Source: Ensifer oleiphilus (GTDB taxonomy: Bacteria; Pseudomonadota; Alphaproteobacteria; Rhizobiales; Rhizobiaceae). From it: a stretch of 64,000 nt of DNA. The position numbers and the translations under genes were made by a program. Of this stretch, positions 26,191-34,708 are shown piece by piece. The stretch is taken from NCBI RefSeq assembly GCF_013371465.1, contig NZ_JABWDU010000009.1, positions 186,001 to 250,000 on the forward strand, given 5' to 3'. Numbering within the stretch: position 1 is the first letter of the stretch; each line of letters begins with the position of its first letter. The notes under the pieces were generated by a model. That model made no database searches. It was not told the origin of the DNA and saw only the letters and a list, made by a program, of their open reading frames with translations.

Positions 26191-28062
26191 ATGAAATTTC
26201 GTTTGCAGACCCTCGGACGGTTACGTCTCGTCGATGAAGACGAGTGCGATGTCGCCTTCCCCGAAAAGGGTCTGCTCATTCTCGCTCAGGCAATCGCCGG
26301 CGGCCATCGCGAGCAATCCCGCAACGATGTGGCCAAGCTCCTATGGAACGAAGTCGTTCCGAGCCAGGCCTTCGTCAATCTGCGCAAGACGATATCCCGC
26401 GTCACCGCGCGGCAGGAGGAACTCGGCCACACGTTCCTCAGTTTTTCGCCATCGACCGTCCGGATGGAGCCGGATGCAATTGCGAGCGACCTCGACGACA
26501 TCGTCGGGAACGACGATCAGGATGCGTTATCGCGTTTCCGATGGGCAGCTGAAAAATTCCGCGACGATTTCCTCAAGGATCTGAAATCGCAGGGCCAGGC
26601 GCTGCGCGACTGGATCGCCCAGCAACGCGCCGATCATGCCGCTCTCCTGCGTGAGACCCTGATCAATGCGGCCGAGAAGGCCTCCGGTCCGGACCGGAGG
26701 CTCGTCAGGTCTACTGCCGTCAAGCTTCTGGAGAGAAGCCCGGAAGACGACGACGTTCGCAAGATCCTCGAGACTGCCCTGGCATTGGAGGGGCGGCAAT
26801 ATGATGCGCGCCTGCTGCAGAGGGGTAGTCCGCAACCTATGCCTGCCACGGCGGCGCCATTGCCTGTCGCTGCCAATGCGCCGCTGGCGGAGATTATGGG
26901 CGACATGCGCCCGCCGCGCGTGGTGTTGCTGCCGCCAGGCGCCGGCAATGCCGACGCGACGGCAACACTGTTTGCTCATTCCCTGATCGAGGACGTCACC
27001 ATCGGCCTTTGCGCACTTCGCTCGGTTTCGGTGATCGCACCCTACACGGCCGCCCAGATCAGCCTGCAGGCAGACAAGGCCAGCACCTACGAACAACACG
27101 CCATCAGCTACATCCTCGATACCCGCCTGACCAATGAGGGCAGCCGCCAGACGCTGTTTACGCAGCTCATCTTCTTTGCCAACGACGAAGTGATCTGGGC
27201 CGACCGCTTCACGCTCGATGACCGCGGGTTGATGAAGTCGCGCCAGGAGATCGCGCGACAGATCGCATTCGCCATCGCCAGTCAGGTCGAGCGCAACGAG
27301 ACGATGCGCAAGACCTACGAAGGCAATGGCGGCTCCTATCGCAGTTACCTGCTCGGCCAGCGCTACCTCAAGCAGCTCAATCTGCCGGAGGTGCGGCGCG
27401 CCCGGAAAAGTTTCCGCGAGGCGCTCACCCAGAATGCCGATCTGGCTCCGGCCATGAGCGGGCTTGCACGCAGTTACTTCGTCGAGTGGCTTTTGACCGC
27501 CCGCGGCGACAGCGAACTCCTGGCTCTTGCCGAACAGCACGCGCGGGATGCGATTGCCATCGACGATACGCTCGCGGCCGGCTACCGCGAACTTGGTGTC
27601 GTCAAACTTTACAGCCGACAATTCGACGAGAGCATCGAATTCCATGAGAGGGCCGAAGCGCTCAGCCCGCAGCACGCCAATGTGATTGCGAGCTACGCCG
27701 ATACGCTCGTGCAGGCCTCACGGCCGGATGGCGGCCTGCGAAAGATCGAAACGGCGATCAATCTCAACCCGATCGCTCCGGACGAGTATTTCTGGACGGC
27801 GGCCGGTGCCTGCTATTCGCTTGGTCAATACGATCAGGCCCTTGCCTACATCGATCGAATGCGCGACCCCACTCCCGCCGATCGGCTGGCAGCAGCGAGT
27901 TGGGGCATGCTCGGCAATCGCAAGAAGGCAGGCCAGTACGTGCGCAAGACGTTTGAAGTTCATCCGGACTTCAACCTGGAGAAATGGATGGCGATCGTTC
28001 CGTTCCGGGAGGAGTGGCAGAAAGCCCATTACGGCGAAGGTCTGCGCAAGGCTGGTTTCTAA
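26191..28062 (+). CDS. SARP/BTAD-like regulator with TPR repeats
   Basis: A 623-residue protein. The amino end (KFRLQTLGRLRLVDEDECDV, then FPEKGLLILAQAIA and SRNDVAKLLWNEV) matches the OmpR-like winged-helix/BTAD start of SARP-type activators; FVNLRKTISRV would be the recognition region. Residues about 235-360 (VVLLPPGAGN..., LIEDVTIGLCALRSVSVIAP, YILDTRLTNEG) match the domain found in rhizobial adenylate-cyclase/TPR regulators. Several TPRs follow (YRSYLLGQRYLKQLNLPEV to the end). It is soluble and has no transmembrane segment. As SARP proteins often control secondary metabolism, it is the likely controller of the RiPP-type operon 135 nt downstream (inference). Confidence 0.8.
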   Translation: MKFRLQTLGRLRLVDEDECDVAFPEKGLLILAQAIAGGHREQSRNDVAKLLWNEVVPSQAFVNLRKTISRVTARQEELGHTFLSFSPSTVRMEPDAIASDLDDIVGNDDQDALSRFRWAAEKFRDDFLKDLKSQGQALRDWIAQQRADHAALLRETLINAAEKASGPDRRLVRSTAVKLLERSPEDDDVRKILETALALEGRQYDARLLQRGSPQPMPATAAPLPVAANAPLAEIMGDMRPPRVVLLPPGAGNADATATLFAHSLIEDVTIGLCALRSVSVIAPYTAAQISLQADKASTYEQHAISYILDTRLTNEGSRQTLFTQLIFFANDEVIWADRFTLDDRGLMKSRQEIARQIAFAIASQVERNETMRKTYEGNGGSYRSYLLGQRYLKQLNLPEVRRARKSFREALTQNADLAPAMSGLARSYFVEWLLTARGDSELLALAEQHARDAIAIDDTLAAGYRELGVVKLYSRQFDESIEFHERAEALSPQHANVIASYADTLVQASRPDGGLRKIETAINLNPIAPDEYFWTAAGACYSLGQYDQALAYIDRMRDPTPADRLAAASWGMLGNRKKAGQYVRKTFEVHPDFNLEKWMAIVPFREEWQKAHYGEGLRKAGF

Positions 28063-28063
28063 A

Positions 28064-28116
28064 CTGGAGCATCCCGCTTTCAAGTGGCTACACTCAAGGC
28101 GGGTAAGATGCTCCAG
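28064..28116 (+). repeat. Large imperfect hairpin between regulator and peptide operon
   Basis: Perfect 10-bp inverted arms CTGGAGCATC (28064-28073) and GATGCTCCAG (28107-28116) enclose a second stem CCCGC / GCGGG. No T-run follows, so it is not a classical terminator. It resembles rhizobial intergenic palindromes, but no second copy lies in this window. It could attenuate readthrough or stabilise the downstream message. Confidence 0.6.
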
Positions 28117-28197
28117 AATCAAAGCGCGCGGAGCGTCTCCGGGCGTTCCTACGCACGGCGCTCTCGCGCAATCACATGAGGGATAAGGGGAAAATCG

Positions 28198-28428
28198 ATG
28201 ACGGTACAAACGACACAGGTAGTTGTATTTGGCGTTGAGGGTGACGATGGCCTGTGGCTTGCCGATCTCGCGGCGGGAACTGTCACACGCATCGTAGATC
28301 CGCTCACCGGCGCCTTGGCTTCGGCAAACGAGCACAGAAATGCCGGCGCCACTGTGGTCAAGGGCGTTAACTTCGCCGTCAGGGCCAATTCGGCCGGCTC
28401 CGTTTCCGGCGGGTTCATGGACGGCTAA
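28198..28428 (+). CDS. Candidate RiPP precursor peptide (76 residues)
   Basis: A 76-residue protein beginning MTVQTTQVVVFGVEGDDGLW, with AAGGGG-like AAGGGGAAA as ribosome-binding site 8 nt before the ATG. It has no signal peptide or transmembrane helix. The first half is acidic (GVEGDD, VDPLT) and the carboxyl end is small-residue-rich (ANSAGSVSGGFMDG). It contains no cysteine, so azoline formation on Cys is impossible, whereas backbone thioamidation or Ser/Thr azoline formation is not excluded. It stands 18 nt before the ycaO gene and 2 genes before tfuA, the usual place of a precursor. It does not resemble trifolitoxin's precursor. Assignment rests on position and size. Confidence 0.55.
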   Translation: MTVQTTQVVVFGVEGDDGLWLADLAAGTVTRIVDPLTGALASANEHRNAGATVVKGVNFAVRANSAGSVSGGFMDG

Positions 28429-28446
28429 GCCTCGGCTCGCCTGCGC

Positions 28447-29697
28447 ATGACGATTGCTATAACTACGGATCGGGCGGGCGAAAGTCGTCCGATCTCAGAC
28501 AACTCCGGCATTGCGGACAACTACTCCGACCGCGTCTGTGCGCCCGAAGAAACCTTCGCGCGCATCGCTCCCCTGTTGCCCGCCTTTGGTGTCAGCAGGC
28601 TTGCACGTCTGACCGGGCTCGACAGCATCGGCATACCCGTCTGGAACGCGGTCTCGCCCAACGCAAAATCGATCGTCATCAACCAGGGCAAAGGCGTCAC
28701 CGATATCGATGCCAAGGTATCGGCGGCGATGGAAGCCCTGGAACGTGCAGTCGCCTGCAATCCGTCAGTTCCGGTGCTGGACGCGACGCGACAGGCGCTT
28801 GTCGAGCGCGGCGAGAGGGCGCTCGGTCTGCCCGGCCTTGTGGCGGCAGGCGAGAGCGATCTCGGCGATGATGAACCGGCGCCGTGGTTGCGCGGCTTCG
28901 ATCTCATCGGCCAGCAGACGACTTTCGTGCCGTTTCATGCCGCACTGCTCGACCGCACGCTCGAGCGGTGCCGCTACTGGCAGTCGTCTGACGGGCTTGC
29001 CTCGGGCAACACCGAAGACGAAGCAATCCTGCACGGCCTGCTGGAACGGATCGAGCGCGATGCCGAAACCCTGTGGCGGCTGCTGCCTCTGACGGCGCGC
29101 CTGCGCACGTGCATCGACGCCGGCTCGTTCAACGACCCCATTCTCGATGAGATGACAGGACGGATTGTCGCGGCCGGTCTCACGTTTCGCCTTTTCGACA
29201 TGACCAGCGACATCGGCATCCCGTGCCTGACGGCGGTCATAGCAGATACCGACATCCTCGAGGCGAAAGAGCCCCGCTACCATGACGTGACCATCGGGCA
29301 TGGCGCCCATTCCGATCCGCGCCGCGCCGCGATCCGTGCCGTCACCGAGGCTGCACAATCCCGCCTCACCTATATCAGCGGCGCACGTGACGATGTCTTC
29401 CCGGAGACTTTCACGCGCAGGCTGCCGCGCGAGACGCAGCAACTTTTCGAGGCGGATCCGCGCGCACAAAACCCGGTCGTCCCGGTTGCCGGGAACACAG
29501 CAAGCGCGTTGCTCGAATATGTGCTCGAAGCCTTGAAGAACGCCGGCATCGGCACCGTCGTTGCCGTTCCGCTGCTCGCCGAACCGTTGCCGTTTTCCGT
29601 GATCAAGGTCTTTGTGCCGGAACTCGAAAATCCGGATGGAGCACGCAAGCGCCGTTTCGGCGCACGGGCACTGTCGCGCGCCCTGGAGATCGCATGA
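28447..29697 (+). CDS. YcaO-domain enzyme (TfuA-associated)
   Basis: A 416-residue YcaO protein. Typical ATP-binding motifs are present: SAAMEALERAV (92-102), DGLASGNTEDEAILHGLLE (182-200) with IERDA, and the carboxyl FSVIKVFVPELENP. YcaO enzymes activate peptide-backbone amide oxygen with ATP to make azolines, thioamides or amidines. The partner here is TfuA, encoded by the overlapping next gene (ATGA), which is the pairing known from thioamidation of methyl-coenzyme M reductase and from trifolitoxin. No E1-like or nitroreductase partner is encoded nearby, so thioamidation is the more likely chemistry (inference). Confidence 0.93.
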   Translation: MTIAITTDRAGESRPISDNSGIADNYSDRVCAPEETFARIAPLLPAFGVSRLARLTGLDSIGIPVWNAVSPNAKSIVINQGKGVTDIDAKVSAAMEALERAVACNPSVPVLDATRQALVERGERALGLPGLVAAGESDLGDDEPAPWLRGFDLIGQQTTFVPFHAALLDRTLERCRYWQSSDGLASGNTEDEAILHGLLERIERDAETLWRLLPLTARLRTCIDAGSFNDPILDEMTGRIVAAGLTFRLFDMTSDIGIPCLTAVIADTDILEAKEPRYHDVTIGHGAHSDPRRAAIRAVTEAAQSRLTYISGARDDVFPETFTRRLPRETQQLFEADPRAQNPVVPVAGNTASALLEYVLEALKNAGIGTVVAVPLLAEPLPFSVIKVFVPELENPDGARKRRFGARALSRALEIA

Positions 29698-30419
29698 AGA
29701 TCCTCTTTTGCGGCCCCACCTTGCCCGATGCGCAGGCGCTGGTCGGCACGGACATCGTGCTGCAGGCGCCAGCCGTACAAGGCGACATCCTGCGCGCCAC
29801 GCAGGACGGCGCAACGGCCATCGGCCTTGTCGACGGCCATTTCGAACAGGTCGCGCCGGTCTGGCACAAGGAGATCCTGTTTGCGCTTTCCAAGGGTGTC
29901 CGCGTTTACGGGGCTGCCAGCATGGGCGCGCTTCGCGCCGCCGAATGTATGGCCTTCGGCATGATCGGCGTTGGCAAGATCTACCATCAATACGCAGCAG
30001 GCGAACTTGAAGACGACGCCGATGTTGCCCTGCTGCATGGACCGGCGGAGCTGGGCTACATGCCGTTGACCCTGCCGTTGGTAAACGTCGTGGCGACGCT
30101 TGAGGATCTGTGCGCGCGGCAACAGATTGGTCCTGCGCCTGCCGCGCAACTCCGGTTGGCTGCTGCCGAGATCTTTTACAAGCACCGTAACTGGCGCGCG
30201 ATCGTGGCGCGTGCCAACCTTCCACACGGCGCGGATTTGAAAGGTATCGAAGCGCGTCTTGCGAGCGGGACGATAAATCAAAAGCGTCTCGACGCCGTGC
30301 GACTGCTCGACATCATGCGCTCTGCCCCCGCCCGAAGGGCGACGGCGCCGGAAGGGTGGACATTCAATTCCACAAGTCTTTGGAAGCGCTTGCTCAATCA
30401 ACTTGTCGCTTCATCTTAA
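29694..30419 (+). CDS. tfuA: TfuA-like protein
   Basis: A 241-residue protein starting MKILFCGPTLPDAQ, with the TfuA signature GAASMGALRAAE at 73-84 and MIGVGKIYHQYAAGELEDDADVA-type continuation. In known systems TfuA works with YcaO, probably delivering sulfide or forming the complex that converts a backbone amide to a thioamide. Translation overlaps ycaO by 4 nt. It ends the operon; the last residues are not conserved. The gene after it has its own spacer of about 120 nt and may be separate. Confidence 0.93.
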   Translation: MKILFCGPTLPDAQALVGTDIVLQAPAVQGDILRATQDGATAIGLVDGHFEQVAPVWHKEILFALSKGVRVYGAASMGALRAAECMAFGMIGVGKIYHQYAAGELEDDADVALLHGPAELGYMPLTLPLVNVVATLEDLCARQQIGPAPAAQLRLAAAEIFYKHRNWRAIVARANLPHGADLKGIEARLASGTINQKRLDAVRLLDIMRSAPARRATAPEGWTFNSTSLWKRLLNQLVASS

Positions 30420-30443
30420 GCACACGATTTTCCCATGCAACGT

Positions 30444-30483
30444 GTGTCACGCTCGTGTCACGCGCATCACTAAAAAGTCACGC
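30444..30483 (+). promoter_or_regulatory. Repeated GTCACGC elements upstream of a small gene
   Basis: GTGTCACGC occurs at 30444-30452 and again at 30455-30463, exactly 11 nt apart (one helical turn), and a third GTCACGC lies at 30477-30483. They precede the small gene at 30540 and could be a regulator's tandem binding site. No known regulator was matched. Confidence 0.4.
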
Positions 30484-30539
30484 TATGATTTGCCATGTTG
30501 AAGCGGATCGGGCTGATCCGCAGGGAACCGGGGAAAATC

Positions 30540-30776
30540 ATGCAATCTTCGATCGCCATGTCCTTTGAAGCAGAAGACAAGGAGAAGGAGCTGCTGGCGC
30601 TGGCCCGCCTTGTCACCTACGCGCGCGATTCATCGCGCACACTGAATGTCGAAGGGGTTCAATATTGCCTCGAGCTGGCGCTCGCAGCGCTGCTCAAGGA
30701 AGTCGAGGAATGCGGCGACAAGACCGCACTGCTGACCAACGAGCTCATGAGCCGCGCCAGCCTCGGAAACTGCTGA
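30540..30776 (+). CDS. Small conserved-type hypothetical protein (78 residues)
   Basis: A 78-residue acidic helical protein from the ATG at 30540, which has GGGGAAAATC before it; an in-frame upstream start at 30495 gives 93 residues. It has no signal peptide. Helices such as EKELLALARLVTYARDSS and LELALAALLKEVEECGDK suggest a small alpha-helical bundle. No family was recognised. A terminator follows 38 nt after its stop, so it ends a transcript. It may or may not belong to the RiPP operon. Confidence 0.55.
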   Translation: MQSSIAMSFEAEDKEKELLALARLVTYARDSSRTLNVEGVQYCLELALAALLKEVEECGDKTALLTNELMSRASLGNC

Positions 30777-30813
30777 GCAGGCGAGGTCGACGTCAATTTC
30801 GCTGGTGGCATAG

Positions 30814-30852
30814 AAAAAAGCCCTGCTTCGCGCTCCCGCAAGGCAGGGCTTT
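30814..30852. terminator. Bidirectional rho-independent terminator
   Basis: A stem GCCCTGC / GCAGGGC (30820-30826 and 30843-30849) is flanked by A-rich sequence on one side and TTT on the other. It lies between the small gene (plus strand) and the binding-protein gene (minus strand), which end at it from opposite directions. Confidence 0.8.
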
Positions 30853-30857
30853 CGATT

Positions 30858-32435
30858 TCAATCAGCCTGGCAATCCCACCAGAAACGCGAGAAGTTCAGG
30901 TCCCAGCTCTGCATCGGGATATAGGCATAGCCCTGCAGGCATTTGCTTGCGGCGTAGCGCTGTGACTCCACCGTCAGGAACACGTCGGCCTGCGCATCGG
31001 TGACCTTGCGCTGTATCTGCTTATAGAGATCGTTCTGCGCGGCGGGATCGAGCGTCTCGCGCGACTTGTCGATCAAGGCGTCGACTTCCGGATCCTGCAG
31101 CCATTCCATCGACGCCCAGGTGCCCTTCGCCTTGGAGTGATACTGCACATAGAAAACGCTGTCGGGCGATGGATAGGTCGGGCCGTAGAAGACCTGCGTG
31201 GTCGCCGGCGTCGTTTCCACCTTGGCGGCAAGTTCGGTGATCCGGTTCCATGGCTCCGGCTTGATGTCGAGCTCGATACCGATCTGCTCGAGATTGGCCT
31301 GCATCAACAGCGCAATGTCTTCTTCGAACGCCAGCCCCGTGACATAGGTGTGGCTGAGCTTGATTGGCCCCTTGCCGGCATATTTCGACTTGGCAAGCTC
31401 TTCCTTCGCCTTTTCCAGATTGTATTCCGGGGCGGACAAATCGTTGAGATAGGCGTCCTTGAACACGGATGCCAACGGCCCGTTCATCGGTTCGCCAGGA
31501 TGAATGACGTTGCGCACCGTTTCGTAATCGGTCGCGAGCGCGATCGCGCGCCGGACGTGGATATCGTCGGTCGGCGGGACCTGGGTGTTCATCTTGATGT
31601 AGAAGCCGGTCGCGGTCGTGCCGCGAAGGATCTTGTAGCCCGGCATCTTCTCGATCGCCTCGAAGGTCTCGTTTGCCTGGGCGCGCGCCGACATGCCGAG
31701 TTCGCCCTTGGCCGCAAGCGCCTTCACCGTCGCTTCGTCATGGGTGATGACGAAGCGGATTTCGTCGATCGGCTTCCCCTTGCTCCAGCCGCCGTGATAG
31801 CCCTCGAAACGGTTGACGACCATCTGCGAGGCGCGCTGCCAGGATGACAGCATGTAAGGCCCCGCTCCAGCCGGGTGATCGGTCAGGTAGTCGGTGCCCC
31901 ATTCCTCCTTGCTGTTTTCTCTGATCAGCTTTTCGTTGAGCACAAGGATCAGCGGCGTGTTGCTGATGAACGGCGCATAGACCTTCTTCAGGCCGATCTC
32001 CACGGTGCGGTCGTCGACAACCTTCAGCTTGTCCGCGTCGACGATATCGGTGAAGAGGTAGGACGGACCTTCGTTGATCGCGAGCAGGCGCTTGACCGTG
32101 TAAACCACATCGGACGCCTTGACCGGCGTGCCATCCTGGAATTTTGCGCCTTCCTTCAGCTTGAAGGTATAGGTCTTGTCGTCATCGGAGACGCTCCAGC
32201 CTTCGGCAAGCTCCGGCACCACGGAGCCGTCAGGGTTGACCGTCGTCAGGCCGGAATAGAGGTTCACGGCGGCCATATACTCCGTGTAGTCGTTGATCTT
32301 GCCGGGATCGATGGTGCCGAACTCCTGCGTCGCGTTGACGACGATCGACACCTTCTCCTGAGCCGCGGCCGGGGCGGTGAGTGCCGTTGTCTGCACCAGC
32401 CCCAGAAGCAGCCCTGTGATGAGTGTTCTCTTCAT
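30858..32435 (-). CDS. Peptide-type ABC transporter substrate-binding protein
   Basis: A 525-residue periplasmic binding protein of SBP family 5. The signal peptide is RTLITGLLLGLVQTTALTAPAAA. Landmarks are FKLEGAKF-like YTFKLKEGAKFQDGTPVKAS and later DDIHVRRAIALATDYETV. The size is that of DppA. It is encoded at the downstream end of a seven-gene cluster with two permeases, a fused ATPase, HyuA and two DUF917 proteins. Its substrate is therefore likely to be a hydantoin-, lactam- or oxoproline-like compound, which is inference. It is the only binding protein of this cluster. Confidence 0.92.
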   Translation of the reverse strand: MKRTLITGLLLGLVQTTALTAPAAAQEKVSIVVNATQEFGTIDPGKINDYTEYMAAVNLYSGLTTVNPDGSVVPELAEGWSVSDDDKTYTFKLKEGAKFQDGTPVKASDVVYTVKRLLAINEGPSYLFTDIVDADKLKVVDDRTVEIGLKKVYAPFISNTPLILVLNEKLIRENSKEEWGTDYLTDHPAGAGPYMLSSWQRASQMVVNRFEGYHGGWSKGKPIDEIRFVITHDEATVKALAAKGELGMSARAQANETFEAIEKMPGYKILRGTTATGFYIKMNTQVPPTDDIHVRRAIALATDYETVRNVIHPGEPMNGPLASVFKDAYLNDLSAPEYNLEKAKEELAKSKYAGKGPIKLSHTYVTGLAFEEDIALLMQANLEQIGIELDIKPEPWNRITELAAKVETTPATTQVFYGPTYPSPDSVFYVQYHSKAKGTWASMEWLQDPEVDALIDKSRETLDPAAQNDLYKQIQRKVTDAQADVFLTVESQRYAASKCLQGYAYIPMQSWDLNFSRFWWDCQAD

Positions 32436-32486
32436 GTCTCAGTTCCCTTTTTTGTTGATTGTCATTGTGTTTCGGCTCGACCGTCT

Positions 32487-33581
32487 TCAGGCGGCCGGAT
32501 TGAGCGCCTCGACCGGCTCATAGGCGTGGTCGTAGCCAAAGTAGCCGGGGCCGGCGAGTTCGAGCCCCTTGGCCGTTCGCCATTGCCGATCGCAGGGAAG
32601 TCCGGTGAATTCGACCGTCAGGCCGTAGCGCAACTGCTCCGTCGTGACCGGCAGCCCGCCATCCGCGTCGAGCGCGCAGATGAGATCCGGCGTGGAGGCG
32701 ATGACCTGCCCGCCGTCGCCGCGTGCGACAAGGAACTCGTTCTGGAAGGCGACTTCGAAGGTGCGGCCGGCAAAACCGTCAATGCCCTTGAGCACGGCCC
32801 GGCCGCGCGCAAAACCGCCGGTCGTCGCCCGGTCGACATCGACCACGCGGCCGGTAAACAGATGCCGGCCGTCGAATTGCTCGCGAAGGGCGACGCCGGG
32901 ATGACGCTTGGCGACACGCTCGGCGGCAATCGTCTCGCCGATGCCCTTGATGAGACTGAGCGTGCCGCGCAGGATCCCGGCCTTCATCTGGGCCCCGGTC
33001 ATCGGATAGGCGGCCACAAGGCTGGCGCCGCCCATCTGGATCGCCTGAACGCGGGCGAGACGTTCGGTCCAAAGGTTCGAGACCGCGTTGATGATCGCGC
33101 TGTTGCCCTTGTCGTCGGCGTGAACCAGCGGCGTCGCGCTGATGTCATGCATGGTGAAGCTCACCATCTGCAGCTCGGGAAAGGCGCGGCCCATGCCGTC
33201 GCCGTCGATCAGCGGCAGGCCCGTAGCGGCAGCCACGGCGAACGGGATGGTCGAGTTCAACCCGCCGGCCTCAACGCAGATCAGCGCATCGGCCTTGCGT
33301 CCGAGGAATCGTTCGAGCTGGCGCAGCGCCTCCAGCGCTTCGTCGCCGCGCGGCAGCTTCTCCACCATCACGGTCGGTGCCCCCATCATGAAGACGGGAA
33401 CACAGAGCGCGTCGTCGGCGACGGCTTCCGGCTGAACCACACGAACCGGACCGTTCGCCTCGATCGCCGTTCGGGCCATCAGCTTGCCGATATAGGGATC
33501 GCCGCCGCCGCCGGTGCCGAGATAGGCGCCGCCGACGGCGATCGCCTCCATGTCGGCAGCGGTAATCAGCTGCTTGGTCAT
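32487..33581 (-). CDS. DUF917 (S-Me-THD-type) protein, second copy
   Basis: A 364-residue protein of the DUF917 family. The amino end shows the glycine loop AYLGTGGGGDPYIGKLMAR and CVEAGGLNSTIPFAV. The domain is named after S-methyl thiohydantoin desulfurase and normally occurs next to hydantoinase/oxoprolinase genes. It shares its plan with the preceding gene (33578-34708): the two overlap by 4 nt and are tandem diverged paralogues that may form a heteromeric enzyme. The exact reaction is unknown; the context suggests processing of a five-membered cyclic amide. Confidence 0.85.
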   Translation of the reverse strand: MTKQLITAADMEAIAVGGAYLGTGGGGDPYIGKLMARTAIEANGPVRVVQPEAVADDALCVPVFMMGAPTVMVEKLPRGDEALEALRQLERFLGRKADALICVEAGGLNSTIPFAVAAATGLPLIDGDGMGRAFPELQMVSFTMHDISATPLVHADDKGNSAIINAVSNLWTERLARVQAIQMGGASLVAAYPMTGAQMKAGILRGTLSLIKGIGETIAAERVAKRHPGVALREQFDGRHLFTGRVVDVDRATTGGFARGRAVLKGIDGFAGRTFEVAFQNEFLVARGDGGQVIASTPDLICALDADGGLPVTTEQLRYGLTVEFTGLPCDRQWRTAKGLELAGPGYFGYDHAYEPVEALNPAA

Positions 33582-34708
33582 GGCTTCGTCTCCTCGATCG
33601 GCCGGAAGGTGATATCGTCGAACCCGAAGGCCTTCGGGCCGACAACCTCAAGTGCCGCGGTGGAGCGCAGCAAGGAGTGGCAGGGCAGCGCCACGATCGC
33701 GACGCGCTGACCGTAGCGCAGCATTTCCGTGGTGATCGCGTTGCCGCTGTCGACATCGAGCACGATGATCAGGTCCGGCACCGACACTTCGACTTCGCCG
33801 TTACGGCTGAAGACGAGGTTTTCGTTCTGGATCATCACCGAGGCGGTGTCGCCGTTGAAGGCATCGATGCCGGCAAGCTTGGCTTCGCCGATGACGAAGC
33901 CGCCACGCAGATGACGTTCGAGATCGACGATCTTGCCGGAAAAGACCTGGCGGCCGTTTTCCTGGGCGCAGATCGCTGCGACCGGATCGGCGTGCTCGCG
34001 CCGCGCCTTCAGCACCGCCCGCCCGAGCGAAACCGCCTGGGTATAGGAATGCGGGATCGAGTACTTCTTGAGAAACGCTCCCGTCATCGGCGCCGAGGCA
34101 AGTGTCGAGGCGCCGCCTTGCGAGACGACGCAGGCACGCGCCATGCGTTCGTGCCACAATTCCGATGCCGCGTGCTGGAACAGCACGACATTGCCGTGCA
34201 GGTCGCACATGACGCTCGGGGTCGAGCGATGACCGTAGATCGAGAAGGTGGTCATCTGCATTTCAGGGAAGGCGCGCCCCATGCCGTCGCAATCGACGAC
34301 GGGCAGCCCCGCAAAAGCGGCCGCGATCAGCGGCTCCATCGAATTGGCGCCCCCGATTTCCTCGCAGACGATGGCGTCGATCGCGATCCCGAGATGCTCT
34401 TCGAGCGCGCGAACGCACCGCAGCCCTTCGCGTCCTTCCTTCAGCCGCTCATAGGCAACGACCGGCGCGCCGATGCCACCGAGCGAAATGCAGCGCGCAT
34501 CGTCGGCCAGCCGGTCGAGCGGTAGGATCGACAGGTTGTAACCGCTGCGCATCGCCAGCCGCGCCCGCAGCTTGCCGATATAGGGGTTGCCGCCGCCACC
34601 GGTGCCCAGAATGCCGGCGCCGATTTCCAGCGCTTCCAGGTCCTCTTCGTCGAGTACCCAGAGATCGGACGGATCGTAGTTCAAAGCCTTCAATGCACGC
34701 TCAGCCAT
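33578..34708 (-). CDS. DUF917 (S-Me-THD-type) protein, first copy
   Basis: A 376-residue protein starting at ATG 34708 (residues upstream in the open frame overlap hyuA and are not conserved). It has LGTGGGGNPYIGKLRARLAM near the amino end and CEEIGGANSMEPLIAAAF, the same two motifs as the second copy. The start overlaps the HyuA stop (34703-34701) by 8 nt, so translation is coupled through HyuA and both DUF917 genes. It probably acts with HyuA on the imported compound in the cytoplasm. Confidence 0.85.
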   Translation of the reverse strand: MAERALKALNYDPSDLWVLDEEDLEALEIGAGILGTGGGGNPYIGKLRARLAMRSGYNLSILPLDRLADDARCISLGGIGAPVVAYERLKEGREGLRCVRALEEHLGIAIDAIVCEEIGGANSMEPLIAAAFAGLPVVDCDGMGRAFPEMQMTTFSIYGHRSTPSVMCDLHGNVVLFQHAASELWHERMARACVVSQGGASTLASAPMTGAFLKKYSIPHSYTQAVSLGRAVLKARREHADPVAAICAQENGRQVFSGKIVDLERHLRGGFVIGEAKLAGIDAFNGDTASVMIQNENLVFSRNGEVEVSVPDLIIVLDVDSGNAITTEMLRYGQRVAIVALPCHSLLRSTAALEVVGPKAFGFDDITFRPIEETKP

